64,000 nt of DNA, taken from an uncultured Oscillibacter sp. GTDB taxonomy: Bacteria > Bacillota > Clostridia > Oscillospirales > Oscillospiraceae. Positions within the stretch are counted from its first letter, which is position 1; each line of letters begins with the position of its first letter. This document shows positions 33,587-42,388 of the stretch, piece after piece. The position numbers were made by a program, and so were the translations under genes. Below the pieces are notes generated by a model. That model saw only the letters and a program-made list of their open reading frames with translations, made no database searches and was not told where the DNA came from. The DNA is taken from contig CAJTMG010000001.1 of NCBI GenBank assembly GCA_910577405.1, forward strand, positions 165,818-229,817, in the 5' to 3' direction.

Positions 33587-34954
33587 TTACACACTGGCCT
33601 CCAGACGGTCCGCCAGCTCCTCAAAGCCCATGGCGTGGGAGGCTTTCACCAGCATCGCCGTATTCTCCTCAAGCTGACGCCGCAGTTCCGGCACGGCCTC
33701 CTCCTTTGTGGCAAAATGAAGGGCCTCGCCGCCGCTCTCCAACGTGCCCTCCGCGATTTTTTCCGCTTTCTTTCCTATGGCAATCACCAGGTCCACCCCC
33801 AGCAAAGCCGCCAGCGCGCCCATATTGTAATGCGCCCGTTCTGTCAGCTCCCCCAGCTCGCCCACGTCACCCAGGACGGCGATCTTCCTGTCGCACTCTG
33901 TACGGGCCAGGATCTCCAAGGCCGCAGCCACAGACTGGGGATTGGCGTTGTAGCAGTCGTCCAGAATCAGCCGCTGTCCCGAAAGCCGAACCACCCGCAT
34001 CCTCGCGCCGGTGGGCTGGAAGCTGGCCGCGCCCCGGACAATCTCATCCCGGCTCAGGCCCAGGGCTTCCCCGATGGCGGCTGCTATGGACGCGGCGTAA
34101 ACCATATGCTCTCCCGGCGCGGGAATCGTCAGGGGATAACGGTCCTTTTCCGTCTCTACTGTGCAGGAAATGCCGTCCACGCCGTGGTCCGTGATTTCCG
34201 TGATCCGAGCCTGACAGCGGCTGGATTTCCCGCAGCGCACCGTCCGGAAGGGCACGCTGATGGTATCCAGCAGCGCGTCATCGCCGTTCAGGACCACCAG
34301 GCCGCCTTCCTTCAGATGGGTGAAGATTTCGGATTTGGCCTTCAGAATCCCCTCCCGGCTGCCCAGAAACTCAATGTGGGCGTCGCCGATATTGGTGATC
34401 ACGGCCACGTCCGGACGCACCATGGAACCCAGATACTCGATTTCCCCAAAGTGATTCATACCGGTTTCAATCACCGCCGCCTGCTGATCCTCCAGGCCAA
34501 GAAGCGTCAGGGGAGTGCCCACGTCGTTGTTGAAATTCCGGGGCGTCTTCCAGGTCTGCAATCTGGCTCCCAGCACGGCGGCAATCATTTCCTTTGTGGT
34601 AGTCTTGCCCACGCTGCCGGTCACCTGCACCACCGGCCCGGCGAAGGCTTCCCGGTTGGCGGACGCAAGGTCTCTCAGGGCCAGGCGGGTGTCTGGAACC
34701 TGAATATAAAACCGGTCCTCCCGCAGCGTTTCCGGCACTCTGGCGCAGAGACACCCCGCCGCGCCAGCCTCCAGAGCCGCGTCAATGAAGTCGTGTCCGT
34801 CGAACCGCTCCCCTACCCAGGGCAGGAACAGACAGCCCGGCGTGAGCTTCCGGCTGTCGGTACAGACCGCGGTGACGGCGGGAACATCCTCCCTCGGATT
34901 CAGCCACACCCCTTGCACGGCGGCACAAATTTCCCCAACAGTCATGGGCCGCAT
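33587..34954 (-). CDS. murF: UDP-N-acetylmuramoyl-tripeptide-D-alanyl-D-alanine ligase
   Basis: A 455-residue Mur ligase that adds D-Ala-D-Ala to the UDP-MurNAc-tripeptide in the cytoplasm. Start ATG at 34954 with GGAGGT upstream. The ATP loop VTGSVGKTTTKEMIA is near residue 110, PRNFNNDVGTPLTLL near 140, the catalytic carbamylated-lysine region NIGDAHIEFLGSREGILKAKSEIF near 195, and ILDDCYNANPQSVAAALE near 325, a MurF signature. ddl, whose product is its substrate, lies 109 nt upstream in the same orientation. Confidence 0.96.
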   Translation of the reverse strand: MRPMTVGEICAAVQGVWLNPREDVPAVTAVCTDSRKLTPGCLFLPWVGERFDGHDFIDAALEAGAAGCLCARVPETLREDRFYIQVPDTRLALRDLASANREAFAGPVVQVTGSVGKTTTKEMIAAVLGARLQTWKTPRNFNNDVGTPLTLLGLEDQQAAVIETGMNHFGEIEYLGSMVRPDVAVITNIGDAHIEFLGSREGILKAKSEIFTHLKEGGLVVLNGDDALLDTISVPFRTVRCGKSSRCQARITEITDHGVDGISCTVETEKDRYPLTIPAPGEHMVYAASIAAAIGEALGLSRDEIVRGAASFQPTGARMRVVRLSGQRLILDDCYNANPQSVAAALEILARTECDRKIAVLGDVGELGELTERAHYNMGALAALLGVDLVIAIGKKAEKIAEGTLESGGEALHFATKEEAVPELRRQLEENTAMLVKASHAMGFEELADRLEASV

Positions 34955-35063
34955 GGAATCTACCTCCTTGATGCTCTTTACGTCTTTTGATATCGCGCCT
35001 TGTCTATGTATCAGTCCCGACAGCTCTCTGTTCAGGCGGTCCGGCTCTCTTCCTCCAGCCGTT

Positions 35064-36122
35064 CTACCGTCTTTTCAAAGCAAGGGACTGTGTAATGATT
35101 TCTTCACAAAGCTGATTGTAGCTCATTCCCGCCGCCTTCGCCATCTTCGGAACCAGGCTCCCGGGGGTCATGCCGGGGAGGGAATTCAGCTCCAATATCC
35201 AGAATTTCCCGTCGCTGTCCAGAATGAAGTCCGTCCGGGAATAGACCTCCATCCCCAACGCCCGATGCAGCCGCAAGGCCAGTTCGCCCATTTCCTTCTG
35301 CTGTTCCTCCGTGATTCCTTCCACAAGGACCTCCTGAGCGCCTCCGGCCTGATACTTGGCGGCATAGTCGAACTCGCCTCCCGCGGGCAGGACCTCCAGC
35401 GGCGGCAGAGCCTTGTCGCCCAGCACGCCAACCGTCAGCTCCCGGCCGTAAATCCGTTTTTCTATCAATACCTCCGGGCCGAACTCCAGCGCCTTTACCA
35501 AAGCGTCCTCCAGGGCTTTCCGGTCCTCCGGAAGGAACACTCCCAGGGACGAGCCTCCCGCGGGCGTCTTGACCACGCAGGGCATGGGCAGTTCCGCCGC
35601 CAGCTTGGGGGCATCCTCCGCCTTGTATTGCAGCAGCTTCCATTCTGGCGTGGGCAGGCCCTCGGCGTCCATCACCCGCTTTGTCATGGCCTTGCTCATG
35701 GACACCCCCGCCGCCAGATATCCGGAGCCGGTATAGGGAATCCCCAGCAGGTCAAAGGCCGCCTGTACCCGCCCATCCTCGCCGTCCTGCCCGTGAAGGC
35801 CCACGAACACCACGTCGGCCAACTGACACAGCTCCAGCACGTTGGGGCCGAACACCCGGGCGCTCTGATCCCTCCGGCTCTTCCGCACGGCTTCCAGGTC
35901 CGGGGCTTCGGCGTCAATCCGGGCCTCCGGGCACAGGCCGTCCGGGGCGTCAAACAGGCTTTCAAGATCCTCCGGCACGTCCTCCAGGCCCAGATACAGG
36001 TCTGCCAGGACAGCCCGGTGACCGTTCTCCCGCAGGGCTCTGCACACGCCCACGCCCGTTACCAGCGACACCGCCCGCTCTGTGGACAGTCCCCCGGCCA
36101 GCACTACGATTTTCAAAACCAT
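35064..36122 (-). CDS. ddl: D-alanine-D-alanine ligase
   Basis: A 352-residue ATP-grasp ligase that joins two D-alanines for peptidoglycan. Motifs: VVLAGGLSTERAVSLVTG at the N-terminus, VFVGLHGQDGEDGRVQAAFDLLGIPYTGSG near 105, VVKTPAGGSSLGVFLP near 180, and EVYSRTDFILDSDGKFWILELNSLPGMTPGSLVP near 300 with the magnesium-binding acidic residues and the LNSLPG loop. Several starts are close together; the second of two adjacent ATGs (36122) is best spaced from AAAGGA. It opens the long leftward operon with murF next. Confidence 0.94.
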   Translation of the reverse strand: MVLKIVVLAGGLSTERAVSLVTGVGVCRALRENGHRAVLADLYLGLEDVPEDLESLFDAPDGLCPEARIDAEAPDLEAVRKSRRDQSARVFGPNVLELCQLADVVFVGLHGQDGEDGRVQAAFDLLGIPYTGSGYLAAGVSMSKAMTKRVMDAEGLPTPEWKLLQYKAEDAPKLAAELPMPCVVKTPAGGSSLGVFLPEDRKALEDALVKALEFGPEVLIEKRIYGRELTVGVLGDKALPPLEVLPAGGEFDYAAKYQAGGAQEVLVEGITEEQQKEMGELALRLHRALGMEVYSRTDFILDSDGKFWILELNSLPGMTPGSLVPKMAKAAGMSYNQLCEEIITQSLALKRR

Positions 36123-36233
36123 CATCTTCCTTTCGCCCATATCATACCACATTTTATTATAATCCGCTATAGTTTAGCACAATCGGGCTGGGATTACAAC
36201 CGCCAAAACCCGTGATTCTGACAAAGCTCGCCA

Positions 36234-36262
36234 TTGCAAGGGGGCTAAAAGTGTGATATTCT
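36234..36262 (+). promoter_or_regulatory. Promoter of the 124-residue gene
   Basis: TTGCAA (36234-36239), 17-nt spacer, TATTCT (36257-36262). Confidence 0.6.
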
Positions 36263-36287
36263 ACCGAAAAAGGAGGAATTCTGACCT

Positions 36288-36662
36288 ATGGACATGACAG
36301 AACGCATTCCCGGCGGGGAAGAAATCTGGCGGCGGCTCCCCAAGGGCTGGCGGGGCTGCTGGATGTATTTTGACACCATTTTAGACTTCCAGTTCCGCCG
36401 TGTCTCGGATTTCTGGGACCCTCCCCGGTACGACGGTTCCCTGCTGGTCTGCGACGCCTCTGATACTTACCGGGTCCGGCTGACGATGGGGAATATGACC
36501 GGGGACTTCGTACTGACCCATCAGCTTTCCGGGTTGGACATCGAGGACGCGTCCTATACCCGGGGCTACGAAAAAACCGTCCGTTACCGCATCGTGGACT
36601 TCGAAAACCCGGATTTTGCCATCTACTGCGAGGATTTGTCCGCCGAACTGGTTCTTCCTTAA
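36288..36662 (+). CDS. 124-residue protein of unknown function
   Basis: A small soluble protein opening MDMTERIPGGEEIWRRLPKGW. AAAGGAGG is 11 nt upstream of the ATG (5 nt farther from a second methionine). Tryptophan- and tyrosine-rich segments (GCWMYFDTILDFQFRRVSDFWDP) and alternating polar/hydrophobic strands (YRVRLTMGNMTGDFVLTH, YEKTVRYRIVDFENPDFAIYCED) suggest a compact beta-rich fold. No known motif. It has its own promoter, and 345 nt separate it from the next gene. Confidence 0.65.
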   Translation: MDMTERIPGGEEIWRRLPKGWRGCWMYFDTILDFQFRRVSDFWDPPRYDGSLLVCDASDTYRVRLTMGNMTGDFVLTHQLSGLDIEDASYTRGYEKTVRYRIVDFENPDFAIYCEDLSAELVLP

Positions 36663-37007
36663 AATCCCAATTCCGGAAAAAGCCTCCCAGATATTGATTC
36701 CCGCGATCTTGCTGAATTCGGGCAAAAGGGAAGCACGCGGGAAAACAGCAGAAAAGCGCAGAAATGGGACCTAAAAATAAGACACAACGAGCAGCTGTAA
36801 TTCCGCCTGTTTTTTGGACGGAATCTATAGAAATCTGCCGGAATCAGCCAAAAACAAGCCTATTTTCTGACAAAACCCTTAGCCGCCGCCAAGAACAGGA
36901 AACCGGGGACCTAAAAAAATTCCATCTTGTTTTTCCCGGCAAAGCAAGATACTATATTATAAATCTTGCGACTGGGCAAGCAATTGAATAAGGAGGAACA
37001 CACAACA
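36663..37007. other. 345-bp intergenic region before iolG
   Basis: AT-richer than its surroundings. It holds the iolG promoter at 36927-36955 and its leader. I see no supported ORF, repeat or RNA structure in the remaining 260 bases. Confidence 0.6.
36927..36955 (+). promoter_or_regulatory. Promoter of the inositol dehydrogenase gene
   Basis: TTGTTT (36927-36932), 17-nt spacer, TACTAT (36950-36955), followed by an AT-rich leader and AGGAGG. Confidence 0.65.
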
Positions 37008-38036
37008 ATGAAAACAGTAAAAATCGGTTTTATCGGCTGCGGGCGCATGGGCAAGCTCCATATGGCAAACCTGATTAACTCCGTTCCTAACGCGGAGGTC
37101 ATTGCCGTGGCGGACCCGTACATCGAAACCAACGGCGGCCGGGAGTGGTGCGTGCAGCATGGCATTCCCAGCATTTCCGACAACTATCAGGACGTGCTGA
37201 ACAACCCCGAGGTAGAGGCTGTGTTTGTCTGCTCCTCCACAGACGCTCACTGCCCTATGTCCCTGGCTTCCGTCAAGGCCGGGAAGCATACCTTCTGCGA
37301 AAAGCCCATTACCTACGACGTGCCCCAGCTGCTGGAACTGAAGGCCGCTATTGAAGAAGCCGGCGTAAAGTTTATGGTGGGCTTCAACCGCCGCTTCGAC
37401 CACAATCACCGGGCGGTGGCAGAGGCTGTGAAGCGCGGTGACGTGGGCGAGCCCCATATCGTGACGGTTTCCTCCCGGGACCCCGAACCCCCTACGATGG
37501 AATACGTTGCCATCTCCGGCGGCCTGTTCTATGATATGATGATTCATGACTTTGATATGGTCCGCTACGTCACCGGGGCGGAGGCTGTGGAAATCTCTGC
37601 TGTGGGCGGCTGCCTGGTAAACCCCAAGCTCCAGGAGGAGTCCGGGATTCCCGATGTGGATACCGCCGTGGTCACCATGAAGATGGATAACGGCTGCATC
37701 GCGGTCATCAACAACTCCCGTCAGGCGGTCTACGGCTACGACCAGCGGGTTGAGGTCTTCGGCTCCAAGGGCATGGTCTGCGACGGCAACGACCTCCACA
37801 GCACCGCCGCCATTATGACCGTGGACGGCTGCCGCACCGAAAAGCCCCTCTGGTTCTTCCTGGAGCGCTACACCCAGGCGTTCATTGACGAGGCCGCCAG
37901 CTTTGTGGACGCCATTGCCAATGACAAGCCGGTGCCCGCCAACGTGGTGGACGGTCTGATCCCCGTTCTGATGGCCAAGGCCGCCACGGAATCCTGCCGG
38001 GCCGGAGGCAAGTATGTCAAGGTAGAAAAATACTGA
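37008..38036 (+). CDS. iolG: Inositol 2-dehydrogenase / Gfo-Idh-MocA oxidoreductase
   Basis: A 342-residue NAD-dependent oxidoreductase; ATG at 37008 has AGGAGG 9 nt upstream. The Rossmann loop is IGFIGCGRMGKLHM at residue 6, the catalytic EKP motif is in HTFCEKPITYD near 97, GFNRRFDHNHRAV near 125, and GGLFYDMMIHDFDMVRY near 170 contains the HD pair of the active site. This arrangement is that of myo-inositol dehydrogenases, which oxidise myo-inositol to scyllo-inosose; other substrates (related polyols) are possible. It stands alone, without iolB, C, D or E nearby, so the pathway link is uncertain. Confidence 0.85.
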   Translation: MKTVKIGFIGCGRMGKLHMANLINSVPNAEVIAVADPYIETNGGREWCVQHGIPSISDNYQDVLNNPEVEAVFVCSSTDAHCPMSLASVKAGKHTFCEKPITYDVPQLLELKAAIEEAGVKFMVGFNRRFDHNHRAVAEAVKRGDVGEPHIVTVSSRDPEPPTMEYVAISGGLFYDMMIHDFDMVRYVTGAEAVEISAVGGCLVNPKLQEESGIPDVDTAVVTMKMDNGCIAVINNSRQAVYGYDQRVEVFGSKGMVCDGNDLHSTAAIMTVDGCRTEKPLWFFLERYTQAFIDEAASFVDAIANDKPVPANVVDGLIPVLMAKAATESCRAGGKYVKVEKY

Positions 38037-38093
38037 TATTGCTCCCCCCTCAGCGCGTCGGTTTCCGCAGTGATTCCGGCGCGCTTTCCATAT

Positions 38094-38130
38094 AAAAAGA
38101 GGCCCGCCGGAATGATTCTGCCGGTGGGCC
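38094..38130 (-). terminator. Terminator of the 317-residue SLH gene
   Basis: Minus strand GGCCCACCGG (38130-38121) pairs with CCGGCGGGCC (38110-38101), followed by TCTTTTTAT. Confidence 0.9.
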
Positions 38131-38137
38131 TTCGGGT

Positions 38138-39091
38138 TTACGCGATGCCGCGGCCCTCCAGAAGCGTGGACGCGGCGGAAAGCATCTGGGCTGCGTCGGC
38201 CCGTGTGACTGTCCCGCTCATGGCCCCGCTGCCAAAGCTCCCCGCGGACAGCACGCTGACGGCTTCCATATTCCCTACCGCCTGCGCCGCCCAGGAGGGA
38301 ACCGCGTCCCGGTCCGCGTACCAGACGGAGAGGTCCACGTCGCCAAGGTTCAGCACACGGTCCAGAATCGTGGCCGCTTCGTTGAAGGTCACCGGCTGGC
38401 TTCCCTGGAACGCTGCGCCCTCCGCGGTGACCCGGCCCTGCACCACGCCGTCGGCCACGCCTGCTGCCGCGTAGCCCTTCGCCCAGGTGGGAATGCTGGC
38501 GTCGTCACAGAAACCCGTCATGGTAACGCCTGTGACTTCCCGGCCCGTTGTCTCCAGCGCCATGGCCAGGAATTCCTCGCGGCTGACCGGCAGGTCCGGC
38601 TGGAAGTAATACTGCCCGCCAATCCTGCCGCCGGTGAACACGCCCTTCTCTGCCAAATGCTGGGCCGCCCATGCCGCGGGACTGCCCTCCGTGTCCGCGT
38701 AGGCTACCCCGGAACGGGTCTTCTCGATCTTCACCGTCACCTTTCCGGGCAGGGACACATGGCCTTCGCTGTCTGTGGCGGTATAGGCAAAGCTGTCCTT
38801 TCCTGTAACGCCTTCGTTGGGAGTGTAGACAAACCCGCCGCCTTCAATCTCTACGGTCCCTTTTTTCGGCTCCCGTACCAGCTGGAAGGTCAGCTCGCCC
38901 CCCTCCTGGTCCGACGCCAGAAACTCGCCCTCGCCGGGAATGTCTCTGTACGTCTGCACCTCCACGTCCATTACCTGGGGCGCGCCTTCCTCCGCTTCTT
39001 CCTTCTGCCCGAACAGCGCCGACGCACTGCCCGTCAGAAACAGCGACGCCGTCAGAAGCGCCGCGGCCGGCTTAATCAGATGTCCTTTCAT
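38138..39091 (-). CDS. Exported SLH-domain protein with a cadherin-like module
   Basis: A 317-residue exported protein: signal peptide in residues 1-26 (LLTASLFLTGSASA). Residues about 45-125 resemble a bacterial cadherin-like/Ig module (GGGFVYTPNEGVTGKDSFAYTATDSEGHV). Three SLH repeats follow from about 140: AWAAQHLAEKGVFTGG..REEFLAMAL, IPTWAKGYAAAGVADGVVQGR..TFNEAATILDRVL, and VPSWAAQAVGNMEAVSVLS..TRADAAQMLSAAS. SLH domains bind pyruvylated secondary cell-wall polymers, so it should sit on the outer wall. It is a single gene with its own terminator. Confidence 0.9.
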   Translation of the reverse strand: MKGHLIKPAAALLTASLFLTGSASALFGQKEEAEEGAPQVMDVEVQTYRDIPGEGEFLASDQEGGELTFQLVREPKKGTVEIEGGGFVYTPNEGVTGKDSFAYTATDSEGHVSLPGKVTVKIEKTRSGVAYADTEGSPAAWAAQHLAEKGVFTGGRIGGQYYFQPDLPVSREEFLAMALETTGREVTGVTMTGFCDDASIPTWAKGYAAAGVADGVVQGRVTAEGAAFQGSQPVTFNEAATILDRVLNLGDVDLSVWYADRDAVPSWAAQAVGNMEAVSVLSAGSFGSGAMSGTVTRADAAQMLSAASTLLEGRGIA

Positions 39092-39170
39092 TGCCTTTAT
39101 CCTCCTGTATGAATTGGTACAGAAGGAGTATTTCCCGTTTTCAGGAAAAGATACGCAGTCCAGCCAGCCC

Positions 39171-40352
39171 TCAGCGCAGCGGCGAACGGGCTACACGGCG
39201 CATCTCCGGGGACCGCTTCTTGATATTGGACACGACCCCCATAGCCATAAAGAGGGTGACGATGGAAGAGCCGCCGTAGCTGAAAAAGGGCAGGGTGATC
39301 CCGATCGTGGGCATTACAAACAAGCACATACCAATGTTGATAATCGTCTGGAAGATCAGTATGGACGCCATGCCAACGCAAGTATAACGGAAAAACGGCG
39401 TCGGGGCCCGCTTTGCCACCAGAAGAATGCGGAAGGTAATCGCCACCAGAAACAGCATGATCGCAATACAGCCAATCATCCCCAGCTCTTCCCCCGTGAC
39501 GGCAAAGATCAAATCCGTCTGCTTCTCCGGCAAAGACCCGGTGCCTCCCTGGGTCTGCGCGCCGTTCATGTAGCCCTGCCCGAAAACGCCGCCGGAACCA
39601 ATTGCCATCAGACTCCGCCTCTGCTGCCAGCCCGCGCCCTGGGGGTCAAATTCGTGGTCGAACAGCACAAGAAAGCGGTTTTTCATATAACCATAAATCA
39701 AATCAAAATGCCACGCCAACGTAAACGCCGCGCCGCCGCATACAAAAAACAATATAAACCACCGCAGCGCGAAGCCCGCTACAAACGCCATGCAGAGGAA
39801 GATAAACAGAAAGACCAACGCGTTTCCCATATCCTTAGAAACCGCAAAATACAACCCCATCAGCCCCAGAGTGTGTCCCGCCACGAAGAACGCGGAGCTG
39901 AAGGATTTCAGGTTATGCTTTTCCTCCAGAAGCCACGCGATCTGCTTGGCCAGGAGCAGCACAAATGTTATCTTCACCACCTCCGCCGGGCCAATCTGAA
40001 AGGGAACGCCGGGGAATTTCAGCCAGGCGTTGTTTCCCGTCTCCTTCGCGCCAATCCCCAGAGGCGTGACCAAAAGAGAGATAAACACCACGTTAAAGGC
40101 CAGTATCCATTTCCATTTCTTCATAATCATCTCCAAATCCACCATAGAGATGAAAATATACACCCCGACCCCCAGAAGCAGCGCCGCGGACTGAATAATC
40201 ATTCGCCGCATCCCTTTTTCCGGCGTCATGTACCTGGTGGCGCTGAAGATCAGTACCAGACCGTACAGCGTAGCGGCACTGCACAGCCCCAGCAGCAGCA
40301 GGTCCGCCTGCTGGATAAAGTCTATCAGGATTGCTTTCAGTCGATTCAGCAT
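39171..40352 (-). CDS. rodA: RodA-like SEDS peptidoglycan polymerase
   Basis: A 393-residue multi-spanning SEDS protein (FtsW/RodA/SpoVE). It polymerises lipid II glycan together with a class B penicillin-binding protein. Key segments: FSATRYMTPEKGMRRMIIQ near the start, NNAWLKFPGVPFQIGPAEVVKITFVLLLAKQIA near 110, KDMGNALVFLFIFLCMAF near 175, DPQGAGWQQRRSLMAIGSGGVFGQGY near 245, LPEKQTDLIFAVTGEELG near 290 and LPFFSYGGSSIV near 360. The RS..AIGSGG and LPE.TDLIF pattern is nearer RodA than FtsW. Start at 40352: an ATG 18 nt earlier would leave a leader of only a few bases. Confidence 0.88.
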   Translation of the reverse strand: MLNRLKAILIDFIQQADLLLLGLCSAATLYGLVLIFSATRYMTPEKGMRRMIIQSAALLLGVGVYIFISMVDLEMIMKKWKWILAFNVVFISLLVTPLGIGAKETGNNAWLKFPGVPFQIGPAEVVKITFVLLLAKQIAWLLEEKHNLKSFSSAFFVAGHTLGLMGLYFAVSKDMGNALVFLFIFLCMAFVAGFALRWFILFFVCGGAAFTLAWHFDLIYGYMKNRFLVLFDHEFDPQGAGWQQRRSLMAIGSGGVFGQGYMNGAQTQGGTGSLPEKQTDLIFAVTGEELGMIGCIAIMLFLVAITFRILLVAKRAPTPFFRYTCVGMASILIFQTIINIGMCLFVMPTIGITLPFFSYGGSSIVTLFMAMGVVSNIKKRSPEMRRVARSPLR

Positions 40353-40384
40353 AAGCCGCTCCCGTTTCATTAGATTTCCCGTTG

Positions 40385-40413
40385 ATTGTACCACATTCAA
40401 AAACTTCTGTAAA
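40385..40413 (-). promoter_or_regulatory. Promoter of the rodA-like gene
   Basis: Minus strand TTTACA (40413-40408), 17-nt spacer, TACAAT (40390-40385). Confidence 0.75.
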
Positions 40414-40427
40414 CGAGTAAATTTCTT

Positions 40428-40456
40428 TTTACACTCTGTTCAAAATGTGATATACT
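40428..40456 (+). promoter_or_regulatory. Promoter of tsaE-tsaB
   Basis: TTTACA (40428-40433), 17-nt spacer, TATACT (40451-40456). Its -35 lies 14 nt from the -35 of the divergent rodA-like promoter. The predicted start, near 40463, excludes the ATG at 40460 and fits the TTG start at 40502. Confidence 0.75.
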
Positions 40457-40501
40457 GACATGAGAATCAGAAGGCGCCGCATTCAGACGGGGGGTGTTTG
40501 C

Positions 40502-40927
40502 TTGGAATACATCACACACAGCGAATCAGAAACGGAGGCCCTTGGTCAGGAACTGGCCGGGAAACTGACGCCGGGAACCGTAGTGGCATACCGGGGCGGG
40601 CTGGGCATGGGCAAGACGGCCTTTACCCGGGGTCTGGCGCGGGGGCTGGGCTGCGAGGGCCGGGTCACCAGTCCTACGTTCGCGATTGTCAATGAGTATG
40701 AAGCCGCCGTGCCTTTGTTTCACTTCGATTTGTACCGCCTCTCCGGGCCGGGCGAGCTTTTCGACATCGGCTGGGAGGACTACCTGGACCGGGGTGGGAT
40801 CTGCGCGGTGGAGTGGAGCGAACGGGCCGGGGACGCTCTGCCGGAGAAAACGGTCTTTGCCGCATTCAGCCGCTGTCCGGAAAACGAGAACTGGCGGCAA
40901 ATTTCCATTGAGGGAGGTTCCCTATGA
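40502..40927 (+). CDS. tsaE: tRNA threonylcarbamoyladenosine biosynthesis ATPase TsaE
   Basis: A 141-residue TsaE, starting with TTG at 40502 after a GGGGGGTG site. The nucleotide P-loop is GGLGMGKTAFTRGLARG near residue 30, then VTSPTFAIVNEYE and LFHFDLYRLSG near 70, LFDIGWEDYLDRGGICAVEWSER near 85. TsaE drives turnover of the TsaB-TsaD complex that puts t6A on tRNA position 37. tsaB follows with a 4-nt ATGA overlap. No tsaD (kae1) is in the window, while a TsaC domain lies at 27364-29043. Confidence 0.95.
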   Translation: MEYITHSESETEALGQELAGKLTPGTVVAYRGGLGMGKTAFTRGLARGLGCEGRVTSPTFAIVNEYEAAVPLFHFDLYRLSGPGELFDIGWEDYLDRGGICAVEWSERAGDALPEKTVFAAFSRCPENENWRQISIEGGSL

Positions 40928-41640
40928 AAATCCTAGCACTGGAGACTTCCGCGAAAGCCGTCTCCGCAGCGGTGTCTGAGGACGGCCGGATTCTCGCCGC
41001 TGGATATCAGGATACCGGCCTGACCCACAGCCGGACCCTGATGCCCATCGTGGAAGGCATTCTGCGGAACGCGGGACTGACCGTGAAAGATATGGACGCC
41101 ATCGCCGCCGCCGTGGGACCGGGGAGCTTTACCGGTATCCGTATCGGGGTTTCTGCCGCTAAGGGTCTGGCGTTCGCGGCGGAAAAGCCCTGCGTGCCGG
41201 TGTCTGCCCTTGCGGCCATGGCCCGGAACGCCGCCTTTGCCGGGGGGCTGATCGTCTGCGCCATGGACGCCCGGCAGAAGCAAATCTATAACGCCCTCTT
41301 TTCCGTGCGGGACAACGGCTCCCTGGAACGCCTTACGCCGGACCGTGCTGTTTCATTGGCGGACCTGGCGGAGGAACTGGCGGACGATTCCCGGCCCAAG
41401 ACCATCGCGGGGGACGGCGCAAAGCTCTGCCTGGATGCCCTCAACGCCGCCGGAATCTCCCGCTGCCGTATCGCGCCGCCCCATCTGGTCATGCAGAACG
41501 CTGTGTCCGTCGCCCTGGAAGCGGAGGAGATTGCCAAAAACGGCGGGCTGGTTTCGGCGCAGGAACTGGTTCCCGTTTATCTGCGGCCTCCACAGGCGCT
41601 CACCTTGCGGGAACGGCAAAAACTTGATGCCAGCAATTGA
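40924..41640 (+). CDS. tsaB: tRNA threonylcarbamoyladenosine biosynthesis protein TsaB
   Basis: A 238-residue TsaB of the ASKHA fold. Residues: MKILALETSAKAVSAAVSE at the start, HSRTLMPIVEGILRNAGL, AVGPGSFTGIRIGVSAAKGLAFA near 60-85 (the family signature) and a C-terminal LVPVYLRPP. It is the scaffold partner of TsaD in threonylcarbamoyl transfer to tRNA. Translation is coupled to tsaE by the overlapping ATGA. 23 nt separate it from upp, so a read-through transcript is possible; no terminator is seen before upp. Confidence 0.95.
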   Translation: MKILALETSAKAVSAAVSEDGRILAAGYQDTGLTHSRTLMPIVEGILRNAGLTVKDMDAIAAAVGPGSFTGIRIGVSAAKGLAFAAEKPCVPVSALAAMARNAAFAGGLIVCAMDARQKQIYNALFSVRDNGSLERLTPDRAVSLADLAEELADDSRPKTIAGDGAKLCLDALNAAGISRCRIAPPHLVMQNAVSVALEAEEIAKNGGLVSAQELVPVYLRPPQALTLRERQKLDASN

Positions 41641-41663
41641 ATTTAATATAAAAGGAGTTTGTT

Positions 41664-42296
41664 ATGAACGGAAAAGTACACGTAATGGATCATCCCCTTG
41701 TAGCCCACAAGCTGACCGTCCTGCGGGATAAGAACACCAGCGTGAAGGACTTCCGGGAACTGGTCAGCGAAATCGGTATGCTGATTACCTACGAGGCCAC
41801 CCGGGACCTGCCTCTGACCACCCGGGAAGTCGAAACGCCGATCTGCGCCACCACCGCCCCGACCCTCAAGGGAAAGAAATTCGCCGTGGTGCCGATCCTC
41901 CGGGCTGGACTTGGCCTGGTGGAGGGCGTCCTGCGGATGGTCCCCAGCGCGCGGGTGGGTCATATCGGCCTGTACCGCGATGAGAACACCCTGGAGCCGG
42001 TGAAGTATTTCTGCAAAATGCCGAAGGATATCGCCGAGCGTGACGTGCTGATCGTAGATCCTATGCTGGCTACCGGCGGCAGTGCGGAGGCGGCCATCGG
42101 CTTTATCAAGGAGTACGGCTGCACCAATATCAAGCTGATGGTCCTTCTGGCCGCGCCGGAGGGCATTGAGCGGATTCAGAAGAGTCATCCGGATGTGGAT
42201 ATCTACTGCGGGACCGTCGACGAGAGGCTGAACGAGCATGGTTATATCGTCCCTGGCCTGGGCGACGCCGGAGACCGGATCTTTGGCACCAAATAA
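41664..42296 (+). CDS. upp: Uracil phosphoribosyltransferase
   Basis: A 210-residue enzyme making UMP from uracil and PRPP in pyrimidine salvage. AAAGGAG lies 7 nt before the ATG. The PRPP-binding loop is DVLIVDPMLATGGSAEAAI near residue 130, VVPILRAGLGLVEG near 73, and the uracil-binding C-terminus YIVPGLGDAGDRIFGTK is intact. Full length and without changes. A good terminator follows, so it may be the last gene of a tsaEB-upp transcript. Confidence 0.98.
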   Translation: MNGKVHVMDHPLVAHKLTVLRDKNTSVKDFRELVSEIGMLITYEATRDLPLTTREVETPICATTAPTLKGKKFAVVPILRAGLGLVEGVLRMVPSARVGHIGLYRDENTLEPVKYFCKMPKDIAERDVLIVDPMLATGGSAEAAIGFIKEYGCTNIKLMVLLAAPEGIERIQKSHPDVDIYCGTVDERLNEHGYIVPGLGDAGDRIFGTK

Positions 42297-42305
42297 GCAG
42301 AACCG

Positions 42306-42343
42306 CGCCGCTGTCTCCCTTTTTCCACAGACGGCGGCGTTTT
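42306..42343 (+). terminator. Terminator after upp
   Basis: CGCCGCTGTC (42306-42315) pairs with GACGGCGGCG (42330-42339) over ten positions, followed by TTTT. Confidence 0.85.
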
Positions 42344-42388
42344 GAATATTGACGCGCTTCCGCAATTCAGCAGACAGGAGGTAACTCT

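Noticed and set aside
32082..33677. 531-codon plus-strand frame opposite the ABC-F gene
   Set aside because: Shadow; Walker and signature motifs are on the minus strand.
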